DNA from: Actinomycetales bacterium | Lineage (GTDB): Bacteria; Actinomycetota; Actinomycetes; Actinomycetales; Cellulomonadaceae | Direction: 5' to 3' | Length of the DNA: 64,000 bases | Assembly: GCA_020444245.1 (NCBI GenBank) | Contig: JAHLLI010000008.1 | Span: 144,006-208,005 of the forward strand | Shown: positions 52,786 through 61,298 of the stretch, piece by piece | Numbering within the stretch: the first letter of the stretch is position 1 | Layout of the letters: every line of letters starts with the position of its first letter | The notes under the pieces: model-generated | Told to the model about the DNA's origin: nothing | Database searches by the model: none | What the model saw: the letters and a program-made list of their open reading frames with translations, nothing else | Translations under genes and position numbers: made by a program

Positions 52786-54372
52786 TCAGAACGGCGGGGG
52801 GCCGTCGTCGTGGCGCCCGAGCTCCACGTAGGCGCCGTCCACGCCGGGCCTGATCCGGTAGCGGCGACCGAGCGGGGTCACCCACTCGAACACGCCGGGT
52901 TCCGGCTGGGTCAGCGTGTACCCGCCGTCGGTCTTGACCTGGTGGTCCCGTCGGCACGCCGGGCCGAGGTTGCCGTGGGCGGTCCGCCCGTCGTCGCGTC
53001 CGAACTCGACGGTGTGGTCGAGATCGCAGGACGTCGCTGGCGTCGAGCAGCCCGGCCGGACGCATCGACGGTCGCGTGCCCGCACGTGCTCGACGAGCGC
53101 GGCCGGCGGTCGGTAGCGGGTCCGGCCGACGTCGAGGACCGCCCCGGACAGCGGGTCGGTGACCAGACGCCGCCAGATGCTGTTCGGCCCGGTGGCGAGC
53201 TCGCGTGCGGCCTCGGCGGTGATCGGGCCGTAGCCGACCAGCTCGGCGGGCTCGTCCGAGGCGCCGCGCAGCACGTCGAGGGGCACGAGGACGTTGATCT
53301 GTGCGCGGACGGGCCGCCCCTGCTGAGGCGCGATCGCGCCGCTCTGGCCTGTGGGCTCCGCCACGCCTCGGTCGGTGTGCTCGGCCTCGCCCTGGCCGGT
53401 GGGCACTGCTTCGCCCTGGCCGGTGGGCGCCGCACCGCCCGCATCGCCCACCGGCGCCTGCCGGGCAACGTTCCCCGTGGCGAGGTCGACGAGCAGGTCC
53501 GCTCGAAGCTGGTCGAGGGTCCGGGGATCCCCGACGGCGCGGCCGGACCGGGCCAGCCGGTCCAGCACGGCGTCCATCCGCGCCGCGCCTTCGGCGGGGA
53601 GCACCGCCCACACGCCCGCCATGCCGTCGGCGAGGAAGCGTGGCCGGTCCACCCGCCGCGCGCGCGTCGCGCACTCGCGCCGGCTGCGTGCTCCGGCCGG
53701 GTCAGCGGCGATGATCGCCTTCGCGACGTCGCGGCTCAGCTCGGTGGGGGTGCGCCGGCCCGCCTCGGGGAGCACGGCGTCCTGCACGTCGAGCGCGAGG
53801 AGGGTGGGCGCGTCGACGAGCGCCTCGACGAGGATGCGGGCCTTCGCGGGGTCGATGTCGCCGCGGTCCAGCGCGTCGCCGGTGGGCGCGAGGGCGCCCT
53901 CGAACGCGCGCCCGTCCCGCACGAGGTGCCGCGCCGTCCTTCGCGAGCAGCCCAGTGCGAGGGCCAGCTCCTCGCCCGTGACGTCGCGAACCGAGACGCG
54001 CCCGGCCGTCGCCGGCCACTCCGGGTTCATCACCGGGCGGTCGGCGAGCGCGGCTGCGGCGCGGGCCGCGTTGGCCGTCGCCCACGCGGCGACCTTGCGG
54101 TACGCGACCACGGCGTCGAGCAGAGCCTCGTCTGACGAGGCATCGGCGTCACCCGCGGCGAGCGCGAAGGCGAGCCACGGTCCGGCTTCCACGCAGGCGA
54201 GCTCGGCCGGGTCCCACGCGGCAGGAGCCTCCGGGAGCGCGTACCAGCCGTCGCCGAGGTGGCCCGACGCGATCGCGGGCTGAGCGCGGCCTCCCGGCGC
54301 CGCGCCGTCCTCGGCCGTCCGCTGGGGACCCGTCGCCCCGGCGGCATGGGCCCGGCCATCTGTCGAACACAT
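52786..54372 (-). CDS. DUF222/HNH endonuclease domain protein (13E12-repeat type)
   Basis: A 528-residue protein with a DUF222 domain (about 60-300; LALALGCSRRTARHLVRDG and DRGDIDPAKARILVEAL) and a C-terminal HNH nuclease domain (about 435-490; CVRPGCSTPATSCDLDHTVEFGRDD cysteine and His-Asn-His pattern). Between them is a Gly/Thr-rich linker with GQGEA repeats. Relatives are abundant in mycobacteria as the 13E12 family, and some are under LexA control. An SOS-box-like site covers the start codon here, which suggests induction on DNA damage. The exact DNA target is unknown. Confidence 0.87.
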   Translation of the reverse strand: MCSTDGRAHAAGATGPQRTAEDGAAPGGRAQPAIASGHLGDGWYALPEAPAAWDPAELACVEAGPWLAFALAAGDADASSDEALLDAVVAYRKVAAWATANAARAAAALADRPVMNPEWPATAGRVSVRDVTGEELALALGCSRRTARHLVRDGRAFEGALAPTGDALDRGDIDPAKARILVEALVDAPTLLALDVQDAVLPEAGRRTPTELSRDVAKAIIAADPAGARSRRECATRARRVDRPRFLADGMAGVWAVLPAEGAARMDAVLDRLARSGRAVGDPRTLDQLRADLLVDLATGNVARQAPVGDAGGAAPTGQGEAVPTGQGEAEHTDRGVAEPTGQSGAIAPQQGRPVRAQINVLVPLDVLRGASDEPAELVGYGPITAEAARELATGPNSIWRRLVTDPLSGAVLDVGRTRYRPPAALVEHVRARDRRCVRPGCSTPATSCDLDHTVEFGRDDGRTAHGNLGPACRRDHQVKTDGGYTLTQPEPGVFEWVTPLGRRYRIRPGVDGAYVELGRHDDGPPPF

Positions 54373-54378
54373 GTTCGG
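54363..54378. promoter_or_regulatory. SOS-box-like LexA site over the DUF222/HNH start
   Basis: TCGAACACATGTTCGG matches the actinobacterial LexA consensus TCGAAC-N4-GTTCGA at 11 of 12 fixed positions. It covers the ATG at 54372 on the minus strand. LexA bound here would block transcription or its first steps. Confidence 0.65.
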
Positions 54379-54497
54379 ACCCTATCTCGCGGCACCGACA
54401 TGCCCCGCGTGGTGTCGGTGAGGAAGGTCGAACGCGCGGAAGACGATTGGGCCGAGGGTGCCCGGCCCTGTATCCTCGTGTGCGGCCTAGCGGCCAT

Positions 54498-54570
54498 GCG
54501 CCCGTAGCTCAACGGATAGAGCATCTGACTACGGATCAGAAGGTTGGGGGTTCGAATCCCTTCGGGCGCG
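54498..54570 (+). tRNA. tRNA-Arg (anticodon ACG)
   Basis: A 73-base cloverleaf: acceptor GCGCCCG pairs CGGGCGC, discriminator G at 54570, anticodon loop CTACGGA, and GTTCGAATC in the T arm. CCA is not encoded. An excisionase and tyrosine integrase follow within 0.5 kb, so its 3' end is a likely attachment site. Confidence 0.95.
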
Positions 54571-54587
54571 CTCGTTGAGACAGCGAC

Positions 54588-54634
54588 GACAAGGCCTCTG
54601 AACTGCGGAGACGCGGGTTGGGGGCCTTCGTCGT
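54588..54634 (+). terminator. imperfect hairpin after tRNA-Arg
   Basis: Arms at 54588-54596 and 54623-54634 pair with a one-base bulge around a long loop. It is a possible terminator for the tRNA transcript. Confidence 0.35.
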
Positions 54635-54817
54635 GGGGGCTCGGAGGTCCTCCGCGCCCGGCCGATGGGCTCAAGAATGGGCTCAAGAGTGCGCCGGAGG
54701 GGCCCCGGGTCGGACCGGAGCACTGGTGGTGTGAACCGGTCGTCTTCAGTCGTCAGCCGCCTCCTTCGGCTGCCCCTGGGTGACCACCCAGACGGCTGCC
54801 GTCGGCCTATGGCGGGC

Positions 54818-55030
54818 ATGGAGACCACGACTCTTGCCCCCGAGCAGCCGCCCCTGCTGTTGACCCTTGGCGAGGTCGCCGGCCATCTGCGGTGCACCCG
54901 CAGAACGGTCGAGCGTCAGGTCGCCGCTCGGCACCTGAGGGTGGTCAAGGTCGGTCGGGCCGTCCGCGTCGAGCGGGTCGAGCTGGAACGCTACTTGGGA
55001 GCGCTGCGAGCTGGTGGCGATGGCGGGTAG
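54818..55030 (+). CDS. excisionase-like helix-turn-helix protein
   Basis: A 70-residue winged-helix DNA-binding protein of the excisionase/MerR-like type: LTLGEVAGHLRCTRRTVERQV followed by VVKVGRAVRVERVELERYLGAL. Such proteins bend DNA at attachment sites and favour excision by the partner integrase. ATG 54818 is used; ATG 54809 adds three residues. It overlaps the integrase start, as expected for an xis-int pair. No other recombination directionality factor is seen nearby. Confidence 0.82.
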   Translation: METTTLAPEQPPLLLTLGEVAGHLRCTRRTVERQVAARHLRVVKVGRAVRVERVELERYLGALRAGGDGG

Positions 55031-56285
55031 GCGCCCGCTCGCGGCGGCGGAGACCACGTCGTCGAAGTACCGGGGCAGCGACGGGCGGTGGCATGGCCGC
55101 GTCACGATGGGCCTGCGCCTGGATGGGAGGCCGGACCGCAAGCATGTGACCCGGGCGACCAAGGCCGAGCTCGACCGGGCGGTGCGAGAGCTTGAGCGAT
55201 CGCGGGACGCCGGTCAGTACGCGTGGACCGGGGCGGACCCCACGCTCAAGCAGTGGCTCGAGCACTGGCTCGGAGCGATCCTTCCTGCCACGGTGCGGTG
55301 GAAGACGTTGTCGACCTACCGCAGCCAGATGCGACGCCACGTCATCCCGGCGCTCGGGGCGATGCGCCTGAGCCAGGTTCGCGCGGAGACCCTCGAGGAG
55401 CACTACCGGCACCTGCTGGACTCGGGGTGTTCTCCGCACGTGGTGCACGCCGTGCACCGAGTGCTGCGATCGGCGCTCAACGAGGCCGTGACCCGCCGCA
55501 GGTTGGTCGCCAACCCGGCCCACGTCGCGCGGCCACCGCGAGTCCCGGTCCTCGAGGTCGAGCCCCTGACGGTCGAGGAGTGTCGGCGCATCCTCGCGGC
55601 CGCCGAGGGCCAGCGAAACGCGGCCAGGTGGTCCGTCGCCCTCGCGCTGGGCCTACGGCAGGGCGAGGCCCTGGGCGCCGCGTGGTCCGATGTCGACTTC
55701 GAGGCGGGCACTCTTCGGATCCGTCGGGCCGTGCAGCGACGCACGTGGGAGCACGGTTGTGCTCCGCACGGCGACGAGCCGGCGTGCGGCCGCAAGCGGG
55801 GCGCTGATTGCCCGCTCCGCCTCAACGGCGGGGTGGGCTTCGTGGAGACGAAGACCACCGCCTCCCGCCGCACGATCGCCCTGCCATCGCCGCTGGTGGA
55901 GGAGCTCCGCAAGCATCGCCGCGCGCAGTCCGAGGAGCGGCTCGCGGCGGGCCCCGCCTGGAAGTCCGAGGCCGATCTGCTGTTCCCCGACCCGCTCGGG
56001 CGCCCCGTCGACCCGGCGAAGGACTGGCGTGCCTGGAAGCAGGTGCTTCGAGTGGCGGGTGTGCGAGACGTTCGGCTGCACGACGCGCGGCATACTGCCG
56101 CGACCTTGCTGCTAGTCCAGGGGGTCGACATCCGGACCGTCATGGCCATCATGGGATGGACCGAGATGGCGACCGCCCAGCGGTACTCCCACGCCGTCGA
56201 TGAGCTACGTCAGGAAGCTGCTCGGCGGATGGGTAGCGCCTTGTGGACACCGGATGACCCGTCGCTGGGCCGGGCCGGCCGTTAG
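55020..56285 (+). CDS. tyrosine recombinase/phage-type integrase
   Basis: A 421-residue integrase with an N-terminal arm-binding domain (about 15-60), a SAM-like core-binding domain (about 70-165) and a catalytic domain. The active-site residues are Arg213 (LGLRQGEALG), a Lys near 280 (ETKTTASRR), His354 and Arg357 (LHDARHTAAT), Trp380 in the position often held by His, and the nucleophile Tyr389 (QRYSH). It would join an element to the adjacent tRNA-Arg. ATG 55020 is used; GTG 55014 is two codons earlier. It appears intact and probably functional. Confidence 0.95.
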   Translation: MAGRRPLAAAETTSSKYRGSDGRWHGRVTMGLRLDGRPDRKHVTRATKAELDRAVRELERSRDAGQYAWTGADPTLKQWLEHWLGAILPATVRWKTLSTYRSQMRRHVIPALGAMRLSQVRAETLEEHYRHLLDSGCSPHVVHAVHRVLRSALNEAVTRRRLVANPAHVARPPRVPVLEVEPLTVEECRRILAAAEGQRNAARWSVALALGLRQGEALGAAWSDVDFEAGTLRIRRAVQRRTWEHGCAPHGDEPACGRKRGADCPLRLNGGVGFVETKTTASRRTIALPSPLVEELRKHRRAQSEERLAAGPAWKSEADLLFPDPLGRPVDPAKDWRAWKQVLRVAGVRDVRLHDARHTAATLLLVQGVDIRTVMAIMGWTEMATAQRYSHAVDELRQEAARRMGSALWTPDDPSLGRAGR

Positions 56286-56950
56286 GTCGGGCTCTTCGTG
56301 GCGCCGCCGCGAACCGCCTCGACGCGGCCCACCGCAAACGAGGGTGTCACGGCGTGCTGCGCCGTCGGGGCGCGTCGGTGATCGAGTGGGGTCAAGGCTC
56401 CCGAGGATCGGGGGTCCAACGCTGCTCATCTGGAAGACCTCTGCGTGCTCGACGCTGCCGTTCGCTACCCCTGACCCGACCACGCTCGCCGGCGGACGAT
56501 CTCGGCCTGGCGGTGGTCGGGCAACGCCTTGGGCCAGACCGGGCGGTCTCCTCGTGCAGGGTGCTTGAGCCGGAGGGGTGCCGGCGGCTAGGGCGGGGAT
56601 GTGCCGCCTAGACACGGCGACCGGGTGGTTGGCGCGCGAGCCGTTCGGGTGGCGACGCGATGCTGGACAGCGCGATCCGCCGCTCCGGTGCACCGGGTGC
56701 GGCCACGCACGGTGTCATGAAGCGATCGCCGCGGCGGCGCCGAGGTCGAAGCTGTCCGGCGGGCGCTTGCGTGGGCGTTCCAGGCTCTGGCCGTTGAACA
56801 CCTGTGCGTCGCCCGGATCGCCGAAGGCCCGGCGATGCCCTGGCACGCCAACACCGCCGTCCCGGCTGTAGGCAAGCGCGTGCTGACCGACGACCCGGCT
56901 CGGTTCGATGGTGTCGCCGCGAGTCGTGGGTGCTCGGTAGCGTGCCCTGC
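56286..56950. other. 665-bp stretch without a recognised gene
   Basis: No open frame here has convincing codon use or a known family. It carries a short segment (56427-56477) resembling, in inverted orientation, one at 58360-58405, which may be a gene remnant. The TAGCGT element at its end (56938-56943), seven bases before ATG 56951, suggests a leaderless start for the next gene. Confidence 0.6.
56938..56943 (+). promoter_or_regulatory. TAGCGT -10 element of a leaderless gene
   Basis: TAGCGT ends seven bases before ATG 56951, and no ribosome-binding site is present. It is the same pattern as at the core genes, here inside the accessory region. Confidence 0.4.
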
Positions 56951-58216
56951 ATGGAAGACGGCGAGCAGGACGAGCAGCCGGGCGACGCCGGGCCTGCCGA
57001 GGCGGCTCCAACAACGTCGAGCACGGGCATCTCAGCCAGCCAGTTGTACAAGATGCGCCGGGAGGTCGCGGAAGCGAGGCGAGTCATCGAGTCCACCGAG
57101 CAACCTGACCTTGAGCATGTCATCGAGGCGGGGGAGGCTGCCGAGGAAGCGGGCCAAGCGCTCGCCTCTGTCGATCTCCTGGCGGCGTCCCGGTACGCGG
57201 AGTCGATAGCCAAGACGTTCGCGAGCCTCTACGACACCAGCGCGTTCGCTCAGATGGCACTGTTCACATCGGTCCCTGAGGAGATTGCGAGTCCGCTGCG
57301 AGTGTGGGACGAGGTAGTGCCACGAAGTGCGCTCGGCGACATGGTTGAGCAGATCAACAAGAGCATCAGCCACGTCTACGACATGCCGGGGTTCGCCTCG
57401 AGTCTCGCAGCCACCGCCGAGTCCGTCCGCAGCGCGGAGTCTGTTGTTGAGGTGTCTGGCATCGCTTCCATCGCCGAGACCGTCGACGCATGGTGGCAGA
57501 GCACCGCCGCCGCCTCATCCATCCTCGATGCCGTGGACCAGAGCGCGCTGAGCCAAGTGGTGGAGGCGAGCAGCATCTACACGAAGACGCTCTTTGACAG
57601 CATCGGCGCTGGCTCCGCAATGGCGCAGATCGCGAGCGAGGCGATGTCGGGAGCCATCGGGTCACTCATCGACAGTCCTGCCTACGTCGGTCTTCGTTCC
57701 ACCCTCTATGACGACGCAACCTTCTCCGGACTTCACTCGTTTATGGAGCAGACCGACCTCTCCGGCCTTGCCTCGCTCGCTCAGCGCGCGCTCGGGGACG
57801 TCCCTCTGGGAGCACTGGAGGAGGCCGCCGCTCGTCTCCGCTCCGAGGACCTCGACGAAGAGGAGTTCGAAGACGCCGCCATCCAAGCGCTACGTGAGAC
57901 CGACGAGGACTTCGACCCTGACGCACCGCCGACCCCTGAGGAAGTCGCAGCTACCGAGGCGTTCGTCCAACTCCTCATGCTCCTGCGTCCCGACCTGACT
58001 GATGACCCTGCGCTTCGCAAGCGAGTTAGGTGGGTTGGTCGGGGGGGTGGCGCACTCGTTGGCGTCTACCTGCTCGTGTTCCACCTGCCAGTGTTCGCGG
58101 CGGTCGGCACGCTGCTCATCCTCCTCGGTTTCGCCAATGGCGGCGGCAACGTGATCGACCGCATCTCCTCGCCCAGTGCATACAAGGATGACGAAGAGAC
58201 TCCGACCTCGAGCTGA
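56951..58216 (+). CDS. unrecognised 421-residue protein with degenerate repeats and C-terminal membrane segment
   Basis: No family is recognised. After an acidic, disordered-looking N-terminus (about 1-30) it is largely helical and carries degenerate repeats of a Ser-x-hydrophobic-Tyr/Ile-Asp-x3-Phe/Tyr pattern (ASLYDTSAFAQM, SHVYDMPGFASS, SLIDSPAYVGLR, STLYDDATFSGL). An acidic region (about 285-330) precedes a basic RKRVRW and a hydrophobic stretch (about 365-398) long enough for one or two membrane spans. It lies downstream of the integrase. A soluble repeat domain tied to a membrane segment is a layout seen in abortive-infection effectors, but this is only a resemblance of form. Confidence 0.7.
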   Translation: MEDGEQDEQPGDAGPAEAAPTTSSTGISASQLYKMRREVAEARRVIESTEQPDLEHVIEAGEAAEEAGQALASVDLLAASRYAESIAKTFASLYDTSAFAQMALFTSVPEEIASPLRVWDEVVPRSALGDMVEQINKSISHVYDMPGFASSLAATAESVRSAESVVEVSGIASIAETVDAWWQSTAAASSILDAVDQSALSQVVEASSIYTKTLFDSIGAGSAMAQIASEAMSGAIGSLIDSPAYVGLRSTLYDDATFSGLHSFMEQTDLSGLASLAQRALGDVPLGALEEAAARLRSEDLDEEEFEDAAIQALRETDEDFDPDAPPTPEEVAATEAFVQLLMLLRPDLTDDPALRKRVRWVGRGGGALVGVYLLVFHLPVFAAVGTLLILLGFANGGGNVIDRISSPSAYKDDEETPTSS

Positions 58217-58530
58217 AGACGGTCCCGCAGGCTCCCGCGTCACGCCATCGCACCCACAGCGGCGGCACGATCCGTCCGGCGTGGTCGCTCGATGGGTCGG
58301 CACTCGGCCCTGACCAGCGACTTCGAGCCCCCTTCGAGGCGCGAGTCCGCTGGCAGGTCAGGGCGGGTGAAGGTGCCGCAGAGCACGTCGAGGTCTTCCA
58401 GAAGGTGGTGTCAAGACCATCATCCTTGGCAGATCTGGATCCCTGCCGCTCACCGACCCGCCGAGTGCGCCACCGAGCTTCCACACTCGATTGCGATGAG
58501 CCCTCAACGCGGATTGAACCGGAGGGCCTA
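58217..58530. other. 314-bp stretch between convergent genes, possible remnant
   Basis: No intact gene. On the minus strand a frame reading HHLLEDLDVLCGTFTRPDLP runs on to a stop near 58229. It resembles a short frame in the stretch at 56420-56480. It may be the end of a decayed gene. Confidence 0.5.
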
Positions 58531-59754
58531 TTACGAGCTAGCCAACTGGACCTCCTGGCGTATCACATCGAAGGCCCCAGCAACCTGATCTCGAATCGAG
58601 TCCCAAGCGGCCCCGTAGTCGCTGATGAAGTCGGGCAGATCGAATGCGCGACGAGTCTTCATCGCCTCATCGGTTCGCCCAGGGTCAGCGTGCTGCGCCG
58701 CGGCGCGGAGCCGTCCCACCTTCTGAATCAACGAAACCGCCTGTACGGCCCGACCTGCCCCCGCGTCGTCGAGGAGATCATCGAGCCAGTAGCGGAGTCG
58801 GCCGAGCGATCCGGGCTGAGCCCCGTTGTGTTTCGAGGCGACGACTTCCGCAGGAAGTTGCGGCACCTGCAGCTGACTGATCACGTTCCAAAGGCCACTC
58901 AGGGCTGCGTCGTACGTCGCTCGATCCCGAACGTCGGCGACCAGTGCAGCAGCCGATTGCAGCGTCGGCGCGGCGGTCAGCCGCGACCACTTGAAGGAAG
59001 GGGCGTCGGCCAGGACGTAGCCCAGGTAGTCGAGAGTCTCGATCAGGCCGAGCGGCGAGCTGTAGCGGACTGCCGGTCGCTGCGCTGATGCCAGCGCCTC
59101 GATCCTGGCAAGGTAGTCCTCAGCACTCTCGACATCGCGGAACTCCCGGAGACTCATCCAGCCCAACGTGATTACGTAGCGCTCCGAGTCTCTCGCGACC
59201 TGCAAATTCGGGTACTCGCGGCCGCTTTCGAAGGCCGCCACAATCATTCGACCGGGGAACGCGAACGGCGTCCGGCTGGTGGGCGCCTCGAACAAATTCA
59301 AGTAGCTGTCGAGCTCGAGTTTCGCGTCAACTGCCTCAAACATATTCGGCTGTTGTTGTTCGTCGGTCCTCGCCGCCTGCGCGACGATTCCGGCGAGTGC
59401 ATCCGCAAGTTCCGACGTGCCCTTGTCGCGGCGTGCGAGGACTGTCAGCCCAGCGATGGTCAGGCCGATGCGATCCGATCGGTCAGGGACGCCGACACCG
59501 CCAGCCGTGGTTCCGGAGTGCCAGACCAGCCCATACGGTTGGCCGAAGAAGTTCGACGGTCGACTTGCCGAGGGCAGTGACCGCAGCAGAGCCTCAGCAC
59601 TCTCGAGTTCAGGGAACTGCCGATAGAGCCCGCGCCTGACGTAGTCCCAGACGGGCCAGTCGACGACAAGCCCGCCTTGTGATGCTCGGGGGATGCACTC
59701 CCACACCAGTTCCAGCAGCGCGCCCTGCTCTGGGCTGAGTTCGGTGAACAGCAT
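58531..59754 (-). CDS. unrecognised 407-residue protein
   Basis: No known family or motif is recognised. The product is soluble with no signal peptide or membrane helix. It starts MLFTELSPEQGALLELVWEC; the N-terminal third contains VVDWPVWDYVRRGLYRQF and reads like a helical sensor domain. The rest is mixed alpha/beta, ending in a helical, acidic C-terminus. ATG 59754 has an AGGA seven bases upstream; the open frame extends to 59850 without a better start. It is convergent with the 421-residue protein gene. Presence in an integrase-linked block of unknown genes suggests cargo, possibly defence, but nothing in the sequence proves that. Confidence 0.65.
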   Translation of the reverse strand: MLFTELSPEQGALLELVWECIPRASQGGLVVDWPVWDYVRRGLYRQFPELESAEALLRSLPSASRPSNFFGQPYGLVWHSGTTAGGVGVPDRSDRIGLTIAGLTVLARRDKGTSELADALAGIVAQAARTDEQQQPNMFEAVDAKLELDSYLNLFEAPTSRTPFAFPGRMIVAAFESGREYPNLQVARDSERYVITLGWMSLREFRDVESAEDYLARIEALASAQRPAVRYSSPLGLIETLDYLGYVLADAPSFKWSRLTAAPTLQSAAALVADVRDRATYDAALSGLWNVISQLQVPQLPAEVVASKHNGAQPGSLGRLRYWLDDLLDDAGAGRAVQAVSLIQKVGRLRAAAQHADPGRTDEAMKTRRAFDLPDFISDYGAAWDSIRDQVAGAFDVIRQEVQLASS

Positions 59755-60158
59755 GAGCTGATCCTGTCCCCGAGCACTGACGTTGCCACATGCGGCCTTC
59801 CGGTCCCGAGGCGGCCCGGCGTGCCAGGCGACGTCGATCTCAGCGAGCACACGGCGGTCCCGTCCGTGCCGCGCATCGACAGCGACCGTTCAGCCTGGGG
59901 GCGTGCTGGGCGCGCAAGCAGGACGCGTACGCGTGTCGCGGCGCCGTCCGGCGTCCATCCGGGCGGCTGCATTCGCACTCTGGATTCAGACCGTCGGGCC
60001 GAGCCTCGAGGTGGCTCGAGTTCGAGCAGCAGCGTCCGGGACCATGCGAGGACCGTCGCGAAGGGGCCCGCATCCATCGCTGCTGGATCAAGATCGCGCC
60101 GGGTGGGGCCAGGGAGCCAGAGGCGGCCGTTGATGCGCCCTGGCCGCCGTCTGCCTTC
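59755..60158. other. 404-bp stretch without a recognised gene
   Basis: This lies between the AAA ATPase gene's end and the start of the 407-residue protein gene, both on the minus strand. Open frames cross it on both strands, but none has a start signal, a family match or consistent codon use. It may hold the promoter of the 407-residue gene. Confidence 0.55.
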
Positions 60159-61298
60159 TCAGTGCTTCCGCCGCGTCGAGCGGGCAGACATCTCGTACCG
60201 GGCGGCGTGTTCGCGCAGGTACTCGCGCAGGTACGGGATCGCGAAGTCGACGTAGCCGTGGCGTGTGGGTTCGATCATCCCCGCGGCGATGAGGCGGGAG
60301 CGGTAGACGGCGGCGTAGTTGGGGGCGGCGCCGAGGCGGCGGGCGATCTCGCCGGTCGAGGACTCGCCGGGGTCGTGTGCCATGGCGAGAAGGTAGGTGC
60401 GGTCGATGTCGGACAGGTCGGCGAGGGCGGTCTCGTGGACGGTGGAGCCGAGCCGCTTGCGCGCGGCAACGACTCCCGCGCGGACGGCTGTGGCGTCGAT
60501 GGTCTCGCCGGTGGCCAGGCGCCAGATGTGGTATCCGACCAGCTGGATCATGAACGGGTAGCCCCCGGTCGCGTCGGCGGCTTCGTCGAGGGCCTCGTCG
60601 GTGATGGTCCGGCCCTCTTGGGTGATCGTGGTGTGCAGGGCGTCGCGGACGGCGGCCAGCGGAACGTCGGCCAGCTCGAAGCGGGTGGCGCGACGTAGGA
60701 AGGTCAGGATCTCGTCGTTGAGTAGATCCGAGGCGGCTGATGGCAGGCCGGCCATCGCCAGGGCGATGTCGCGATCCTCGCGGATCAGGTGCTGGACTGT
60801 CGCGGCGAGGTCGCGTAGGTCATCGCGTGCTCCTCTGTGCACCTCATCGACGGTGATCAGCAGGCCCGCGTCGTTGCGCGCCAGGGCGTCGAGCAGCCGG
60901 CCGAGCTCCTGACGCCACTGGACCACCGAGGCGGCCGGGGTCGACATGGTGACTCCGCCGCCGATCACGGGGATGGTCACGCCAGTGACCGTCCTTGTCG
61001 GCGCCGTTGACGGATCGACGGTGTGCAGGGCGTCGGTGGTCGCGTGGCGGAGTCGTTCGACCATCCCTGGTGTCGCCGTCTCGGCGAGGGTGATCCACCC
61101 GTGGCGCAGGGCCTGGTCCCCGACCTCGGTGAGCATCACGGTCTTGCCCACGCCGCGAGGGCCGGTGAAGAGTGCCAGACGACCGGGTGCGCCGGGGCCG
61201 TCCTCGAGGGACTCGGTGAACTCCTCCATCGCGTCGTCGCGTCCGACGAGGAGCGGTGGCGTCGCGCCGGCGGTGGGTCTGAAGGGGTTCCGCGCCAT
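60159..61298 (-). CDS. AAA ATPase (AAA_16/Orc1-Cdc6-like P-loop protein)
   Basis: A 379-residue P-loop ATPase. Walker A is TGPRGVGKTVML (Lys52) and Walker B is LLITVDEVHRG; a sensor-like segment (MAGLPSAASDLLND) and a lid with DEAADATGGYPFMIQLVGY follow. The C-terminal winged-helix (about 300-370; GEIARRLGAAPNYAAVYRSRLI) is typical of this family. The opening VGRDDAMEEF matches proteins grouped with archaeal ATPases/STAND-like regulators. ATG 61298 has AAAGGAG nine bases upstream. It could be a defence or regulatory ATPase of the accessory element, or a chromosomal NTPase; no partner effector is fused to it. Confidence 0.85.
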   Translation of the reverse strand: MARNPFRPTAGATPPLLVGRDDAMEEFTESLEDGPGAPGRLALFTGPRGVGKTVMLTEVGDQALRHGWITLAETATPGMVERLRHATTDALHTVDPSTAPTRTVTGVTIPVIGGGVTMSTPAASVVQWRQELGRLLDALARNDAGLLITVDEVHRGARDDLRDLAATVQHLIREDRDIALAMAGLPSAASDLLNDEILTFLRRATRFELADVPLAAVRDALHTTITQEGRTITDEALDEAADATGGYPFMIQLVGYHIWRLATGETIDATAVRAGVVAARKRLGSTVHETALADLSDIDRTYLLAMAHDPGESSTGEIARRLGAAPNYAAVYRSRLIAAGMIEPTRHGYVDFAIPYLREYLREHAARYEMSARSTRRKH

